From the NCBI GenBank assembly GCA_020055645.1, contig CM034547.1, positions 1,054,001 through 1,118,000 of the forward strand: 64,000 nt of DNA, written 5' to 3'. Positions 34,901-40,408 of this stretch are shown piece by piece (position 1 is the first letter of the stretch; each line of letters begins with the position of its first letter). The notes under the pieces were generated by a model. It made no database searches. It was not told the DNA's origin and saw only the letters and a list, made by a program, of their open reading frames with translations. The DNA is from Tomocerus qinae (Eukaryota > Arthropoda > Collembola > Entomobryomorpha > Tomoceridae). The position numbers and the translations under genes are program-made.

Positions 34901-35517
34901 AAGTACTGCCATTGATTTCGTGGTTACCAGACGAGATGTGGAAAGTTTTTGATTTGCGCTGATTGGCGATCTTCTGATTTGTGTTCTCGTCTTCCCCTCC
35001 CAACAGACTTTTCTCGGACTCCAGTAAAATAGACTTTGCTTTCATTTTGCATTCGATTTTTAAGGGATCATTAACATCAAATCCTATAAAGCCATCATCG
35101 TCTTTCTGCAACAAAAACGGCATAAGTTCAGATGAGACGGTAAAAAAGAGTCCAATGACAAAAACACAACACATATTGACCAATATTAAAAACTATACAA
35201 AATAAAAGACATTTTCATTGAACACAATCTAATTAATAGCTAATAACATCAATCAGCACAACAATAGAATATTATTATTGGGGACTAAAAAACAAATCCA
35301 CATATTGCTAAATAAATATTAATAAATTATTCATATTACACAAAACGCTTACGTCATCATCAGCTGGAAAAAAATTACGGACTGCTCTTAAATTTGTTGC
35401 TGCCGCGATAACTAATTTATTACAGCCATTACTGGTCCCTCCAGTTTGTTTGTACGACAAACGAACTTTATTTTGAAGTTTATTTTGAGATTTCCCAGGA
35501 AAGCGTGCCTTAGACAT
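1..35517 (-). CDS. trx: trithorax (MLL1/2-class histone H3K4 methyltransferase), 15 exons, C-terminus outside window
   Basis: A nuclear COMPASS-like scaffold and, through its SET domain (not in this window), an H3 lysine-4 methyltransferase that maintains active Hox genes. Coding joins, 5' to 3' on minus: 35517-35353, 35105-34624, 34528-34486, 34371-34236, 34143-34016, 33925-33843, 33757-33363, 33259-33122, 33049-32973, 32867-32721, 12162-11530, 11045-10933, 10843-9577, 4922-4713, 4573-1. These give about 2,863 codons with no stop noticed; every junction is GT/AG with compatible phase. Domain order: MSKARFPGKS N-terminus, C4 zinc finger (about 304-395), PHD1 (588-695), PHD2, PHD3 (to about 850), degenerate bromodomain-like stretch, extended PHD (about 1222-1335), FYRN (about 1340-1420), two C2HC fingers, Gln-rich region. 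No CXXC finger was seen, as in Drosophila Trx. The identification rests on the whole domain order; exon ends are hand-read. Confidence 0.95.
4574..4712 (-). other. trx intron 14 (139 bp)
   Basis: Short GT-AG intron inside the extended PHD/FYRN junction; nothing else seen in it. Confidence 0.85.
4713..4922 (-). CDS. trx: trx exon 14, second half of extended PHD
   Basis: Acceptor TTGGATAG, donor ATGCAG|GTAGTT, phase 0 both sides, 70 residues. Contains KCILCGKKGASVSCC, YHFLC and DKTLFCPIH, the HC4 part of the extended PHD. Motif order matches MLL/Trx exactly. Confidence 0.95.
5948..6212. repeat. Hairpin-forming DIRS-derived repeat
   Basis: Inverted arms at 5,950-6,008 and 6,155-6,212 share ACGTGAAGTTCGATCGTAAT and CTTCCCGAAGGCATCAC. 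The loop carries the DIRS leader in opposite orientation to the main copy. It abuts the left terminal repeat of the DIRS copy and may be the displaced internal complementary region or a separate deletion derivative. Confidence 0.6.
6388..7308 (-). CDS. DIRS tyrosine recombinase
   Basis: 306-residue open frame that looks intact. The recombinase would integrate the circular DNA intermediate of a DIRS element. Catalytic landmarks are visible: Arg in TAHRMQTFSKI, HxxR in HSCRHAATSAAF, Trp in AGWSNSS, and the nucleophilic Tyr in FTKFYNRPV. The SAM-like N-terminal part begins STWAQYNGTYKSWIEFC. It lies downstream of the RNase H fragment with a 97-bp gap, and in opposite orientation to nothing else in the intron. 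The element has no RT, so it could move only with help from another copy. Confidence 0.85.
   Translation of the reverse strand: MLPNSLAVSTWAQYNGTYKSWIEFCNNEKQSPFISSLAQLSTYFTYLYSTGIGYSSLNTARSALSLILLPIDGYLVGLHPIITRILKGVARMRPPTPKYDRTWDPAVVLNYICTLLPNEQLSFKDLSFKCVTLMALATAHRMQTFSKIKLDDIHIQDSCIEIFIKDLIKSRAPGRVQPRLFIPKLTEKHECCLYMCLIAYIGRTKSLRKNDCQSLFIGLVKPYKPVGNQTLSQWVKDVLNNSGIDTKMFSSHSCRHAATSAAFKNGISLDQIRKTAGWSNSSSVFTKFYNRPVIKNNEFTRSVFGL
7406..8193 (-). pseudogene. DIRS RNase H and Pol C-terminal region, frameshifted
   Basis: Two overlapping frames. The first carries the start of RNase H (IYSDASNTGWGASF, GGKWN, INYLELRF). The second continues with MHIDNTTVISCINRMGS, then the DIRS-specific tail (IDLFATAQNAKCSLFVSW, DAFTISWTRLHFYAFPPF, QPWYPVF). 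The change of frame near 7,975 breaks the protein. No RT motifs precede RNase H: the frame starts directly at the gag end, which marks an internal deletion. Confidence 0.82.
8190..8866 (-). pseudogene. DIRS gag-like ORF remnant
   Basis: Two frames. The N-terminal one (8,866-8,504) is basic, has a KLEKSVQQLTKQLRKRKEK coiled segment and an RS-rich stretch (SRSRSRSPLSHSRDS). The C-terminal one (8,435-8,190) contains NPELRKVIPCYTKDQDG. It is called gag by its position at the 5' end of the element and by its composition; there is no catalytic motif. Confidence 0.6.
9577..10843 (-). CDS. trx: trx exon 13, bromodomain-like stretch and first half of extended PHD
   Basis: Acceptor TTCCCAAAG, then VCDKENSAWRRAIWIDM (end of PHD3), donor CAACAG|GTAAAT in phase 0. 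The middle is Lys/Ser/Val-rich with repeated KPCSVVLED and VxDxIxVxxxxKT segments. DFRANALSLLTDTF to VFPWLECKD is a shortened bromodomain-like segment. CSFCGEQGDFPPNSSGRLLW to HINCAVWSSEVWEEE is the C4 half of the extended PHD, as in Trx/MLL. Confidence 0.94.
10933..11045 (-). CDS. trx: trx exon 12, PHD3 core
   Basis: Acceptor ATTTCAG, then MMECGQCERWIHAKC and LPESIEYICK, donor GCAA|GTAAGG in phase 2. Matches the MMxCGxCxxWVHxKC and LPESxxYxC signatures of MLL/Trx PHD3. The Trp that forms part of the methyl-lysine pocket is present (ERWIH). Confidence 0.95.
11046..11529 (-). other. trx intron 11 (484 bp)
   Basis: AT-rich intron between PHD3 halves; no repeat or coding signal recognised. Confidence 0.7.
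11530..12162 (-). CDS. trx: trx exon 11, rest of PHD1, PHD2, start of PHD3
   Basis: Acceptor CAATTTCAG, then LIFCTVCCEPYHPFC, completing PHD1 of exon 10. About 74 residues of acidic insert follow before WTCRKCIVCKSCG. PHD2 then runs through CSQCRDPYHVTC and SCCKCRSCG, and PHD3 begins FCPVCQVCYDENDYETK. The donor is AAG|GTTACA in phase 0. Human MLL1 has only about 15 residues at the insert position; Drosophila Trx also has an enlarged loop there (from memory). PHD3 of this family reads H3K4me3. Confidence 0.95.
12274..13488. mobile_element. 1.2 kb long-inverted-repeat element
   Basis: Terminal TCCGATTAAAGTTTT pairs with AAAACTTTAATCGGA. Outer arms are 12,274-12,445 and about 13,320-13,488. 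Inner arms are about 12,447-12,680 and 12,826-13,062, around a core at 12,680-12,826. About 260 bp at 13,063-13,320 has no partner. No transposase ORF. It lies about 110 bp upstream of the trx exon 11 acceptor. Confidence 0.8.
13528..13977. mobile_element. 450-bp palindromic MITE
   Basis: Arms of about 205-210 bp (13,528-13,741 and 13,773-13,977) share the stretches CTTCTGCTTCTGGCCTTGTC and CAGAGACACAGACCAGAA and are separated by about 30 bp. The short ORFs on both strands here mirror each other and are not genes. Confidence 0.8.
14199..14415 (+). mobile_element. HINE-like element, 5' fragment
   Basis: Starts TTTTAGCTCGCCTGAGG, followed by GCACAGTCTGTCCGTCCGTC and the conserved block to TTTGTCTTTATTTTGATAGTC. 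The minisatellite and 3' end are missing. Confidence 0.75.
14472..14846. repeat. Inverted-repeat element (arms about 145 bp)
   Basis: Arms 14,472-14,618 and about 14,690-14,846 share GGACTATCAAGGAACAAAAG and GGAGGATCAGTCTGATTTTT. A diverged relative is at 38,118-38,400. Confidence 0.7.
15110..15242. repeat. Short inverted-repeat element
   Basis: CCATGTGACATAAACGGCCG (about 15,118-15,137) and its near inverse (about 15,218-15,238) flank about 80 bp. Confidence 0.55.
15357..17245 (+). mobile_element. HINE-like copy interrupted by a second copy of itself
   Basis: The outer copy has the family's internal block (GGACATTAAAAAGTTCAATG at about 15,420) and 40-bp minisatellite units to 15,911. It resumes with the same units at 16,883-17,245. 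Its 5' end is missing. The inner copy occupies 15,912-16,882. Confidence 0.75.
15912..16882 (+). mobile_element. HINE-like element, complete copy
   Basis: Begins TTTTAGCTCGCCTGAATAGG, continues with a TCCG run, a unique block and about ten 40-bp minisatellite units. It ends TCAGGCGAGCT, then the hairpin TTACGGCTTGCCGTAGG and TTTTTA. The subterminal 11-mer AGCTCGCCTGA is inverted near the 3' end. No ORF. Confidence 0.8.
17246..17605. other. Unannotated spacer in intron 10
   Basis: Short ACAGACAGACATACAGACAG microsatellite at about 17,333; otherwise nothing recognised. Confidence 0.5.
17615..17842. repeat. 20-bp tandem repeat, about 11 units
   Basis: Unit GAGTGCCTTCGAATAAATTC, with the right-hand units diverging to GAGTACCTCCGAAGAAATTC. 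The open frames across it on minus are a by-product of the repeat. A diverged single unit appears at about 42,118. Confidence 0.9.
17963..18995. repeat. 18-bp tandem satellite, about 55 units
   Basis: Unit approximately TTTTCAATAACCCTGTCA with blocks of sub-variants: AACCCCGTCATTTTAAAT on the left, a shortened CGTCATATCAATAATCT block at about 18,455-18,570, and CCCTGTCATTTTCAATAA on the right. The unit length is a multiple of three, which keeps several frames open; these are not proteins. Confidence 0.92.
18996..19854. other. Decayed edge of satellite and unannotated intron sequence
   Basis: 18,996-19,140 holds degenerate versions of the 18-bp unit with CTCGTTATTT. The rest shows no recognisable feature. 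Confidence 0.5.
19855..20080 (+). mobile_element. HINE-like element, diverged 5' fragment
   Basis: Matches the conserved block: CGAGCTTATAGAATCGCTCA, TCTGTCCGTACCCACGATAA, GACCAAACTTGGCAAAAACA. Both ends are missing. Confidence 0.65.
20081..21205. other. Unannotated intron sequence
   Basis: No gene, RNA or clear repeat structure seen in this stretch. Confidence 0.4.
21208..21517. mobile_element. 310-bp MITE with about 43-bp inverted repeats
   Basis: Arms 21,208-21,250 and 21,473-21,517 share GAGTTTTTTTAAATGATAA (inverted in the right arm) and CAGAGGTCAT. Confidence 0.65.
21700..21856 (-). mobile_element. MITE, one of two copies
   Basis: The inverted equivalent lies at about 45,795-45,965. 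Shared stretches: AAAGAATACTTTAGTTGGCC at 21,779 (inverse at about 45,873) and AAATCCCTCCCCTT. Confidence 0.65.
22245..22535. mobile_element. 290-bp palindromic MITE
   Basis: Arms of about 100 bp (22,245-22,350 and 22,428-22,535) share CATCAGGTGGGTTCAGTAGA (inverted in the right arm) and CATATAAAAGTTCAAACT. Confidence 0.7.
22894..22993 (+). pseudogene. 28S rRNA fragment (R2/R1 target zone)
   Basis: The block from GGGAGTAACTATGACTCTCT through TAAGGTAGCCAAATGCCTCG and CGCATGAATGGATTAACGAG to TTCCCACAGTCCCT is the universally conserved 28S core around the R2 retrotransposon site. Identity is near complete for about 95 bp and fades just after the R1 target sequence. The flanks are not rDNA, so this is a dispersed fragment and not an rRNA gene. 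Confidence 0.93.
22994..23986. other. Unannotated intron sequence with one small hairpin
   Basis: A hairpin at about 23,605-23,655 uses CGCGGGGTTTG and its inverse CAAACCCCGCG around about 15 bp. Nothing else recognised. Confidence 0.45.
24244..24389. mobile_element. 146-bp hairpin MITE
   Basis: Nearly perfect 54-bp arms (24,244-24,297 and 24,336-24,389) sharing GTCTAGAAAAACATATATTT, with a 38-bp loop. Confidence 0.75.
24629..24724. mobile_element. MITE family with TTAATGTTTTC ends, copy 1
   Basis: Arms TTAATGTTTTCGATAATGTA... and ...TACATTATCGAAAACATTAA, about 37 bp each. Relatives are at 41,894 and 48,889. Confidence 0.75.
24926..25703. mobile_element. Inverted-repeat element with duplicated ends
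   Basis: Ends AGGCAGTTAGTTTTAT and AAAACTAACTGCCT. The left end module (about 180 bp) is present twice in direct order (24,926 and 25,108) and the right end module (about 205 bp) twice (about 25,285 and 25,495). The repeated core TTACACTACGG occurs on both strands. No ORF. Confidence 0.7.
25896..28054 (+). mobile_element. P-element-like (THAP) DNA transposon remnant
   Basis: Perfect 23-bp inverted repeats (25,896-25,918 and 28,032-28,054; core GACGTCATCTGCAGTACTTT) bracket a broken P-type transposase. An 8-bp target duplication was not found next to them, so they may be subterminal. The element is inserted in trx intron 10 in the opposite orientation. Confidence 0.75.
26004..27439 (+). pseudogene. 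P-element/THAP9-like transposase, frameshifted and truncated
   Basis: N-terminal THAP zinc finger: MPTVCAVYDCKANKKK, FHRFPSK, VWRTKC. A frame change at about 26,120 follows, then FYSKNAYVCSTHFQ and the LLPDAVP end motif. A stop or intron region lies at 26,431-26,488, followed by a leucine-rich coiled segment. The catalytic region has LSFDEISI and DLGGENRALRKDFGI, plus IFVFACTPHLIKLLRNHL. The frame ends soon after at 27,439, so the C-terminal half with the last acidic residue is missing (P transposase is about 750 residues). Not functional as it stands. Confidence 0.85.
28055..28686. other. Unannotated intron sequence
   Basis: AT-rich; no gene or repeat structure recognised. Confidence 0.45.
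28692..28753. repeat. Perfect 62-bp palindrome without spacer
   Basis: I paired all 31 positions by hand: the arms are exact inverses around CTGTGCACAG, and pairing continues imperfectly to 28,687-28,758. Confidence 0.9.
29038..29256. mobile_element. 220-bp MITE with inverted repeats
   Basis: GGCTCACTTGGGTGTTTGGG at the left pairs with CCCAAACACCCAAGTGAGCC at the right, arms of about 45 bp. The loop has a second palindrome around TGGATCCAAATTGGACAATT. Confidence 0.75.
29265..30604 (+). mobile_element. piggyBac-like element with TTAA target duplications
   Basis: TTAA|CCCTTTAGCCTGG at the left and CCAGCTGAAAGGG|TTAA at the right: the CCCTTT terminus and TTAA duplication of piggyBac. Internal sequence encodes a transposase fossil. 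It sits 9 bp to the right of the preceding MITE. Confidence 0.82.
29935..30260 (+). pseudogene. piggyBac transposase fossil (C-terminal part)
   Basis: Across shifting frames one can read EKLQCGDVLLPF, KDKKVVTISTRKEH, then YNDKDREIDLADMQMHNNYY followed by EIIRKT. These correspond to the piggyBac blocks W-x-DKR-x-V-x-x-(L/I)-(S/T)-T and Y-N-x-x-M-x-G-V-D-x-x-D-Q-x-x-x-Y-Y-x-x-x-R-K-(S/T). There are multiple stops and frameshifts. The minus-strand ORF over the same bases is a shadow. Confidence 0.75.
30605..31400. other. Unannotated intron sequence
   Basis: A short direct repeat of GGGTAATATTTTGTAATTAA-like sequence lies at about 30,825-30,870. Otherwise nothing recognised. Confidence 0.45.
31407..32270. 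mobile_element. 0.86 kb inverted-repeat element
   Basis: Arms of about 135 bp (31,407-31,540 and 32,135-32,270) share GGCTGTAAAAGAAGTAACTT and TTTTGGGCAAGGGTAC. The core has no convincing ORF. Confidence 0.68.
32721..32867 (-). CDS. trx: trx exon 10, start of PHD finger 1
   Basis: Acceptor CGGCAGGCAG, donor CAACAA|GTATTA in phase 0. Ends PKPLCFLCGSAGIQQ, the first zinc-binding cysteine pair (C588 and C591) of PHD1. The remainder of the finger lies 20.6 kb downstream in exon 11. Confidence 0.93.
32973..33049 (-). CDS. trx: trx exon 9
   Basis: Acceptor AATATTGCAG, donor GAGGAA|GTGAGT in phase 0. Encodes SAGFLRSGKFSFATEGEHLA. A 77-nt linker exon supported by phase agreement on both sides. Confidence 0.82.
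33122..33259 (-). CDS. trx: trx exon 8
   Basis: Acceptor TATATTAG, donor CATCAA|GTAAAT in phase 1. Encodes KRLLPNDNLNFKRVKGVRVK and a hydrophobic tail ending LPVATFKDLSTLPS. Basic linker between the C4 module and PHD1; no named domain. Confidence 0.85.
33363..33757 (-). CDS. trx: trx exon 7, second Cys-rich module
   Basis: Acceptor ATATTACAG, donor CAAG|GTGTAG in phase 1. Begins LCDLLGIYPGLCLSRPEM and continues GSCCDACFSKSC, the second cysteine cluster of the nuclear-receptor-like finger region. It then moves to a Ser-rich linker containing IYFKIWRLIPDL. The open frame upstream of 33757 reads into intron and is not used, because exon 6 supplies two bases of the first codon. Confidence 0.88.
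33843..33925 (-). CDS. trx: trx exon 6, second half of C4 zinc finger
   Basis: Acceptor ACTGTAG, donor AACC|GTATTC in phase 2. Encodes NYKLGIFLCDRCYEQST, giving the pattern C-x2-C-x19-C-x2-C across exons 5 and 6, followed by a basic stretch (RTIKKI). Confidence 0.9.
34016..34143 (-). CDS. trx: trx exon 5, first half of C4 zinc finger
   Basis: Acceptor TTTTTTGGCAG, donor AAT|GTAAGT. Contains CGICQKVRQFKTVTN, the first cysteine pair (about C304 and C307) of the nuclear-receptor-like C4 finger characteristic of arthropod Trx. The second pair is in the next exon. Confidence 0.9.
34236..34371 (-). CDS. trx: trx exon 4
   Basis: Acceptor AATTAG, then EDQKLGMTECQQSETQ, ending in a lysine/glutamate-rich segment; donor TTTG|GTAAAA in phase 1. 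No domain; predicted charged linker just before the C4 zinc finger. Supported by phase continuity on both sides. Confidence 0.8.
34486..34528 (-). CDS. trx: trx exon 3 (43-nt micro-exon)
   Basis: Acceptor TTTTTCAG, then DSSVVEESNESHKK, with donor AAG|GTTCGG. The donor is a weak match beyond GT. The exon is supported because it takes phase 2 from exon 2 and passes phase 0 to exon 4. Acidic, low-complexity linker. Confidence 0.75.
34624..35105 (-). CDS. trx: trx exon 2
   Basis: Starts after TTGCAG with KDDDGFIGFDVNDPLKIE and ends AG|GTAGAA in phase 2, about 161 residues. The product is polar and low in complexity, rich in Lys/Ser/Asn, with basic patches (KRLR, KKLK) that may act as nuclear localisation signals. 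No domain is seen. It is fast-evolving linker typical of the Trx N-terminal third. Confidence 0.88.
35353..35517 (-). CDS. trx: trx exon 1 (start codon)
   Basis: Encodes 55 residues beginning MSKARFPGKSQNKLQNK. Insect Trx proteins begin MGRSKFPG, so this start is homologous and not arbitrary. The exon ends GAC|GTAAGC in phase 0. The 5' UTR lies upstream of 35517; its extent cannot be read. Confidence 0.92.
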
Positions 35518-37338
35518 TTCAAAAAATTATTTCATTCGAGACAAACGTTTATTAGTTCTTATCTTCTATAAACGCATCACAGAATTTTGGATGTAGTCAG
35601 CCGTTTAAGTCTAAAGTTTAAACTAAACTAATCATCACGATGGGATTGACGGCAATTCGTTGGAATAATTGAAAACCTCTTGATAATCGCAACACAACTT
35701 GGGAAGTACAATTGTCCAAAATTCGCTTGTCTAAAAAAGGAAAAAAGTCAAATGAATTCATTTAATTTAGAACCAGATAATTAGTCTGTCATCTATTGTC
35801 TATCATCTATTACTTAACTAACTTAACTAGCATTTAAGTTTACAAATAACTTGTGTCATGCCGTCATGCAGCCTTCGATAACTTGGGAAAGTTGGCTGGT
35901 TGTAGTTGTTTAAACAAATGTTTAGACTTATTAAGACTACTACAATATGAAATTATCATACCCTGGCCTAGGTTGCGTTTGACATAATTAGTTATTATAA
36001 ATGGAAAATGTATACGATAAATTGTGTACATCGGTTTAATCAAGCAAATTAAAAATAATTAACGGCTGGTGGAATACCAGTCAACACGAGACAAGTGAAA
36101 AATTATTTGGACTCCTATATATAGTATAAAATATATATACAAATATACGATCCGTGCATTCCTTATTTAAAATCCAAATATAACCTCAACGATATTGAAA
36201 CCATTGGATTGATTATAGGAGCAAGGGGTACTATCACGAAATTCTTTGAAAATTTCATAAAAAGATTTGGCTTTCCAAAGGACCTTGTAAAATCTATTGT
36301 CATTTCTGTTCTAAAAGGATCATGCAAGATTTTACATAATTGATATAATCATCTTTATCTTTACAACAATCCATAATTTTATACTGATACTCTTATTATG
36401 CTAATTGTTAATCTTTTGTTTTCGTTATTTTTGTTAAATATTTTTAATAGAGGTTTCCCACAATTGGTGACCGGTCACTAAATTAACATGAATAGGTATT
36501 GAAATGACTACAGTACCTGCCTGTGTTATCCTGGAATTGTGGGAAACGTCTATTACTAGTACTGTGTCTAATAGGCAATTATCAATTCAATATCATTTAT
36601 AACAGTAATAAAATCTATCTAAAATATGACGAACTGTCAACTGTAAGCTTGAAGAGTTAGTCAGAAGAGAGTTATATAGATTTACAATCATATACATCAA
36701 TACATATGACATATACCAAAAATACGTTCAATGTTGTATTAGCGAATCGATGATAGACTTCTAAAATGTCGAAAAAGGTTTTGAAATGGTGACTGACTCG
36801 TACACTCAAAATTGAGAAAATAATTTTATTGATTATTAAAATAATTACTAAAATGCAAAAGTAATTAATTATTGGTTCTACTACCTTTCAATTTATATTT
36901 TCAGCCGCCATCCTTTCGAACAGACTTATTTGTTTACTTTTAACATTCAACATCAACGTTGTTGTGTGTTGAGGAAGTGGGCTCGAAAATGGTTCAAATC
37001 AAAAGTGTGGCTATCATAAAAAAGATGCTGAAATATGAAAATAGAATAGTTGTGAAAATCGAAGGGCCTATAACCAATATGTGTGACAACAAATTACCAT
37101 TTAATAATGTTATTGTCAAAAGATGACCAATGTACTATATAATATGACCTCGACTGTTGGTCGGAGAAACTCTCTTGTTGTCTTTCTCTTATTATTTGCG
37201 AGAGCGGGATGTGAGTGAATCAGTGAATGAATCGGCAGACCTATTGCAGACCTACTATGTTTTTTGAGGGGTGAGTTGAACTCCAACGCGGCGATTAGGA
37301 TTTCTAATCAGCCGCATCGCAGCCTACAGACAGGCATT
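35518..37338. other. 5' flank of trx, presumed promoter side
   Basis: No ORF of note and no host gene. A small MITE of about 110 bp lies at 36,447-36,555 (TAATAGAGGTTTCCCACAAT and its near inverse). An AT-rich TATATAGTATAAAATATATA run is at about 36,116. A transcription start cannot be placed. Confidence 0.5.
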
Positions 37339-38117
37339 GTCAAAACCAGATCACTTCTTCTGTACAGATAGGTATGGTTGCTATCCTTTATGTACTAAAT
37401 TAGTTTCCATAGGGTTAGATTTGTCGCCCGTCCGGTGTGTGTTAAAATTGGTTTTAACCTGTGAAAGCTATGTCACGCCTTTCTGCCCAGCACTAAAGTC
37501 ATTTTGGATATCATCGCTAGGCTGTTTCCAGTTTCGGGGCAGGAATAAGAAAAACATTTAAAATTGGGTAATGGTTATTTTCAGTCTGCACTCTGTACAT
37601 GTTCAAAAAAATTGCTTTTTTATTAACCTTAATTGTAATTATCAATTATTGAAACGTAACTCCTTACAAATTAATGATAAAAACATGAAACTATGGATGA
37701 TGGATAATTGTTGTTAGAAGAAATCAATGAAACATTTACATTTTACGTATTTAAATGAGAATACAGAATATAGCACTGCACTTTGAAATAACTGTGGAGG
37801 TCATTGTTGCGTCTCATTGGATGTTGTTGCCAGTAAGTCCAGGAAATAAATACCAAAGACAGGGAACGAAAGCGGTGAGAAGGCCGAGTTAAATCGCAAT
37901 AAGATACCACATATTTAGGGTTGATCCACATATTACGTAATCAAAAAATTTAGCGGTTTTTAGAACCATCTTTTCCTCTGTCATCAACTGTCAACATTTG
38001 CCGGACTCCCCTATGATAAGTCATCATAATAAGTTCGAATCAAAAATTCAATTCGAATGCCTAAAATTTTATTCATTAAGGAGGCTCACCACGGAAGCCT
38101 TCATAGCAACCGGGCCT

Positions 38118-38400
38118 ATCTAAATGCATGTTAAAAAATGTTTTACTTCTGGCTTAATTACTCCCGAAGGATAAGACCGATTTTTTTGGGACTTACATTT
38201 TTGGAATCCTGGACTATCGAGGAATGGATCAGGGCGGATGGATTTTTGATAACGTTGCTTTAAATGCTTTAAAAAAATCAAATTCCAAAAAAAGTGAATA
38301 AGTTTCAGTTTTTATACAATGCTGATTTTTTTTGCACCTCAACGATATCAAAAATCTATCCGCCCTCGCGTGTTTCTCGATAGTCCAGGATTCCAAAAAG
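38118..38400. repeat. Inverted-repeat element, relative of 14,472-14,846
   Basis: GGAATCCTGGACTATCGAGG near 38,205 and its inverse near 38,370 flank a variable core. It shares AAATGCATGTTAAAAAAT and the GACTATC motif with the copy in intron 10. Confidence 0.65.
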
Positions 38401-38550
38401 GGGTAGGCACCAGTCTTATGGAGTTCAGGGACCGACAGATCTGAATAGGATTAAAATATGTTGTAGCCCTATTTTTTCTGAGCAAAAGTCATTATTGTCG
38501 AAATTCAATATGGGCTACCGTTTTCGAGATATCTGTGGTCAAAAACTGCC

Positions 38551-39426
38551 TTTTAGCTCGCCTGAATAAGGCAGCTTATAGAACCGCACAGTCTGTCCGT
38601 ACGTCCGTACGTCCGTCCGTACGTCCGTCCGTCCCCACGATAACTTTCGAAAGCAATGACGGATATTGACCAAACTTGGCAAAAACAATGCCTATGGACC
38701 ACTGACGATCCCTATTGAATTGGGGGTAAATCGGTCCATTGGTTCTTGAGATACCGCGCGCTCACTTTGTCTTCATTTTGATAGTCAAAATGAAAATTTG
38801 GGATTAAATGGACATTAAAAAGTTGAATGGCGTTTCCTATAAATTGTTAGCGAGATAGTATAATATATTTCAATCCGCTTCTACCAAATTTAAGATTTTA
38901 TAATAAAACAAATTAAACCGGAAAATAACTATTAGACGATGGAAAAAAAATTCCTTTAAATTTTGATAATCATTATTAACCGATTTTAATTTTTTGTAGA
39001 TTTTAATACTCATAACCAATCAAGATTGAATATCTGTTGATTTTCATAATCAACATTAATCAATTTCGATTTTCTGTCGATTTTCATAATCAACATTAAT
39101 CAATTTCGATTTTCTGTTGATTTTCATAATCAACATTAATCCATTTTAATATTCTGTTGATTTTCATAGTCAACATTTATCTATTTTGATTTTCTGTTGA
39201 TTATGATAATCGATATCAATCAATTTTGATTATGTGTTGTTTTTAATACTCAATATTAATCAATTTTGATTTGCTATTGATTTTGATAATCAACATCAAT
39301 CTATTTTGATTTGATATATTTTGATCAAAATAAATTTATTTCTGTTATTGTTAGATTACAACCAAAATGTGCACACGGTCCCCTTTACTCAGGCGAGCTT
39401 CTGTTACGGCTTGCTGTAGGTTTTTA
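38551..39426 (+). mobile_element. HINE-like element, complete copy with identifiable empty site
   Basis: AGCTCGCCTGAATAAGG to TTACGGCTTGCTGTAGG with eight or so 40-bp units. Left flank CTGCCTTTT, right flank TTTTTAACGTTAGG. The opposite palindrome arm at 39,527-39,550 reads CCTAACGTTAAAAAGGCAG, the uninterrupted site. Confidence 0.88.
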
Positions 39427-40408
39427 ACGTTAGGGGAGCAATCCGGCAGCCGAAACCCGCAGATTATTGTAATAATAACTATGGTTGGCAGGTAATAAAT
39501 CTGCGGGTTTAGGCTCCAGGATTGCTCCCCTAACGTTAAAAAGGCAGTTTTTGACCACAGATATCTCGAAAACGGTAGCCCATATTGAATTTCGACAATA
39601 ATGACTTTTGCTCAGAAAAAATAGGGCTACAACATATTTTAATCCTATTCAGATCTGTCGGTGCCTGAACTCCATAAGACTGGTGCCTACCCTTTTAAGT
39701 CCCATAAAAATCGGTCTTTGGTATTTATTTCCTGGACTTACTGGCAACAACATCCAATGAGACGCAACAATGACCTCCACAATTATTTCAAAGTGCAGTG
39801 CTATATTCTGTATTCTCATTTAAATACGTAAAATGTAAATGTTTCATTGATTTCTTCTAACAACAATTATCCATCATCTATAGCTTCATGTTTTTATCAT
39901 TAATTTGTAAGGAGTTACGTTTCAATAATTGATAATTACAATTAAGGTTAATAAAAAAGCAATTTTTTTGAACATGTACAGAGTGCAGACTGAAAATAAC
40001 CATTACCCAATTTTAAATGTTTTTCACATTCCTGTCCCGAAACTGGAAACAGCCTAGCGATCATATCCAAGATGACTTTAGTACAGGGCAGTAAGGCGTG
40101 ACATAGCTTTCACAGGTTAAAACCAATTTTAACACACACCGGGCGGGCGACAAATCTAACCCTATGGAAACTAATTTAGTACATAAAGGATAGCAACCCT
40201 ACCTATCTGTACAGAAGAAGTGATCTGGTTTTGACAATACTATCCCTAACACGATAAGAAGGTGTGTCGTGTGGGTGTGCTGTATGTCACCGCCTAAGAA
40301 ATTCGTTTGCACACTGTGCAGGGCTAGTAGGGACGGGCGGTCAGTTATATCACAGCTGAGTGAGCTGAGCATAGTACTTTTCTATTGGTTCAACCTGGAG
40401 CTATGATA

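Larger units (their letters stand above)
37339..40236. mobile_element. 2.9 kb palindromic element interrupted by other repeats
   Basis: Outer arms 37,339-37,861 and 39,717-40,236 (about 520 bp) are near-exact inverses, from GTCAAAACCAGATCACTTCT onward. An inner palindrome pairs 38,400-38,550 with 39,537-39,700. Between them lie an inverted-repeat element (38,118-38,400) and a HINE-like copy (38,551-39,426). No transposase was recognised. Confidence 0.85.

Noticed and set aside
4923-35353. CXXC zinc finger of MLL1/2 in the trx exons
   Set aside because: No CGxCxxC pattern in any phase-consistent exon; the N-terminal module is the nuclear-receptor-like C4 type instead.
37337-40236. Short ORFs in the big palindrome (for example 37,337-37,561)
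   Set aside because: They have mirror images in the other arm and no recognised domain.
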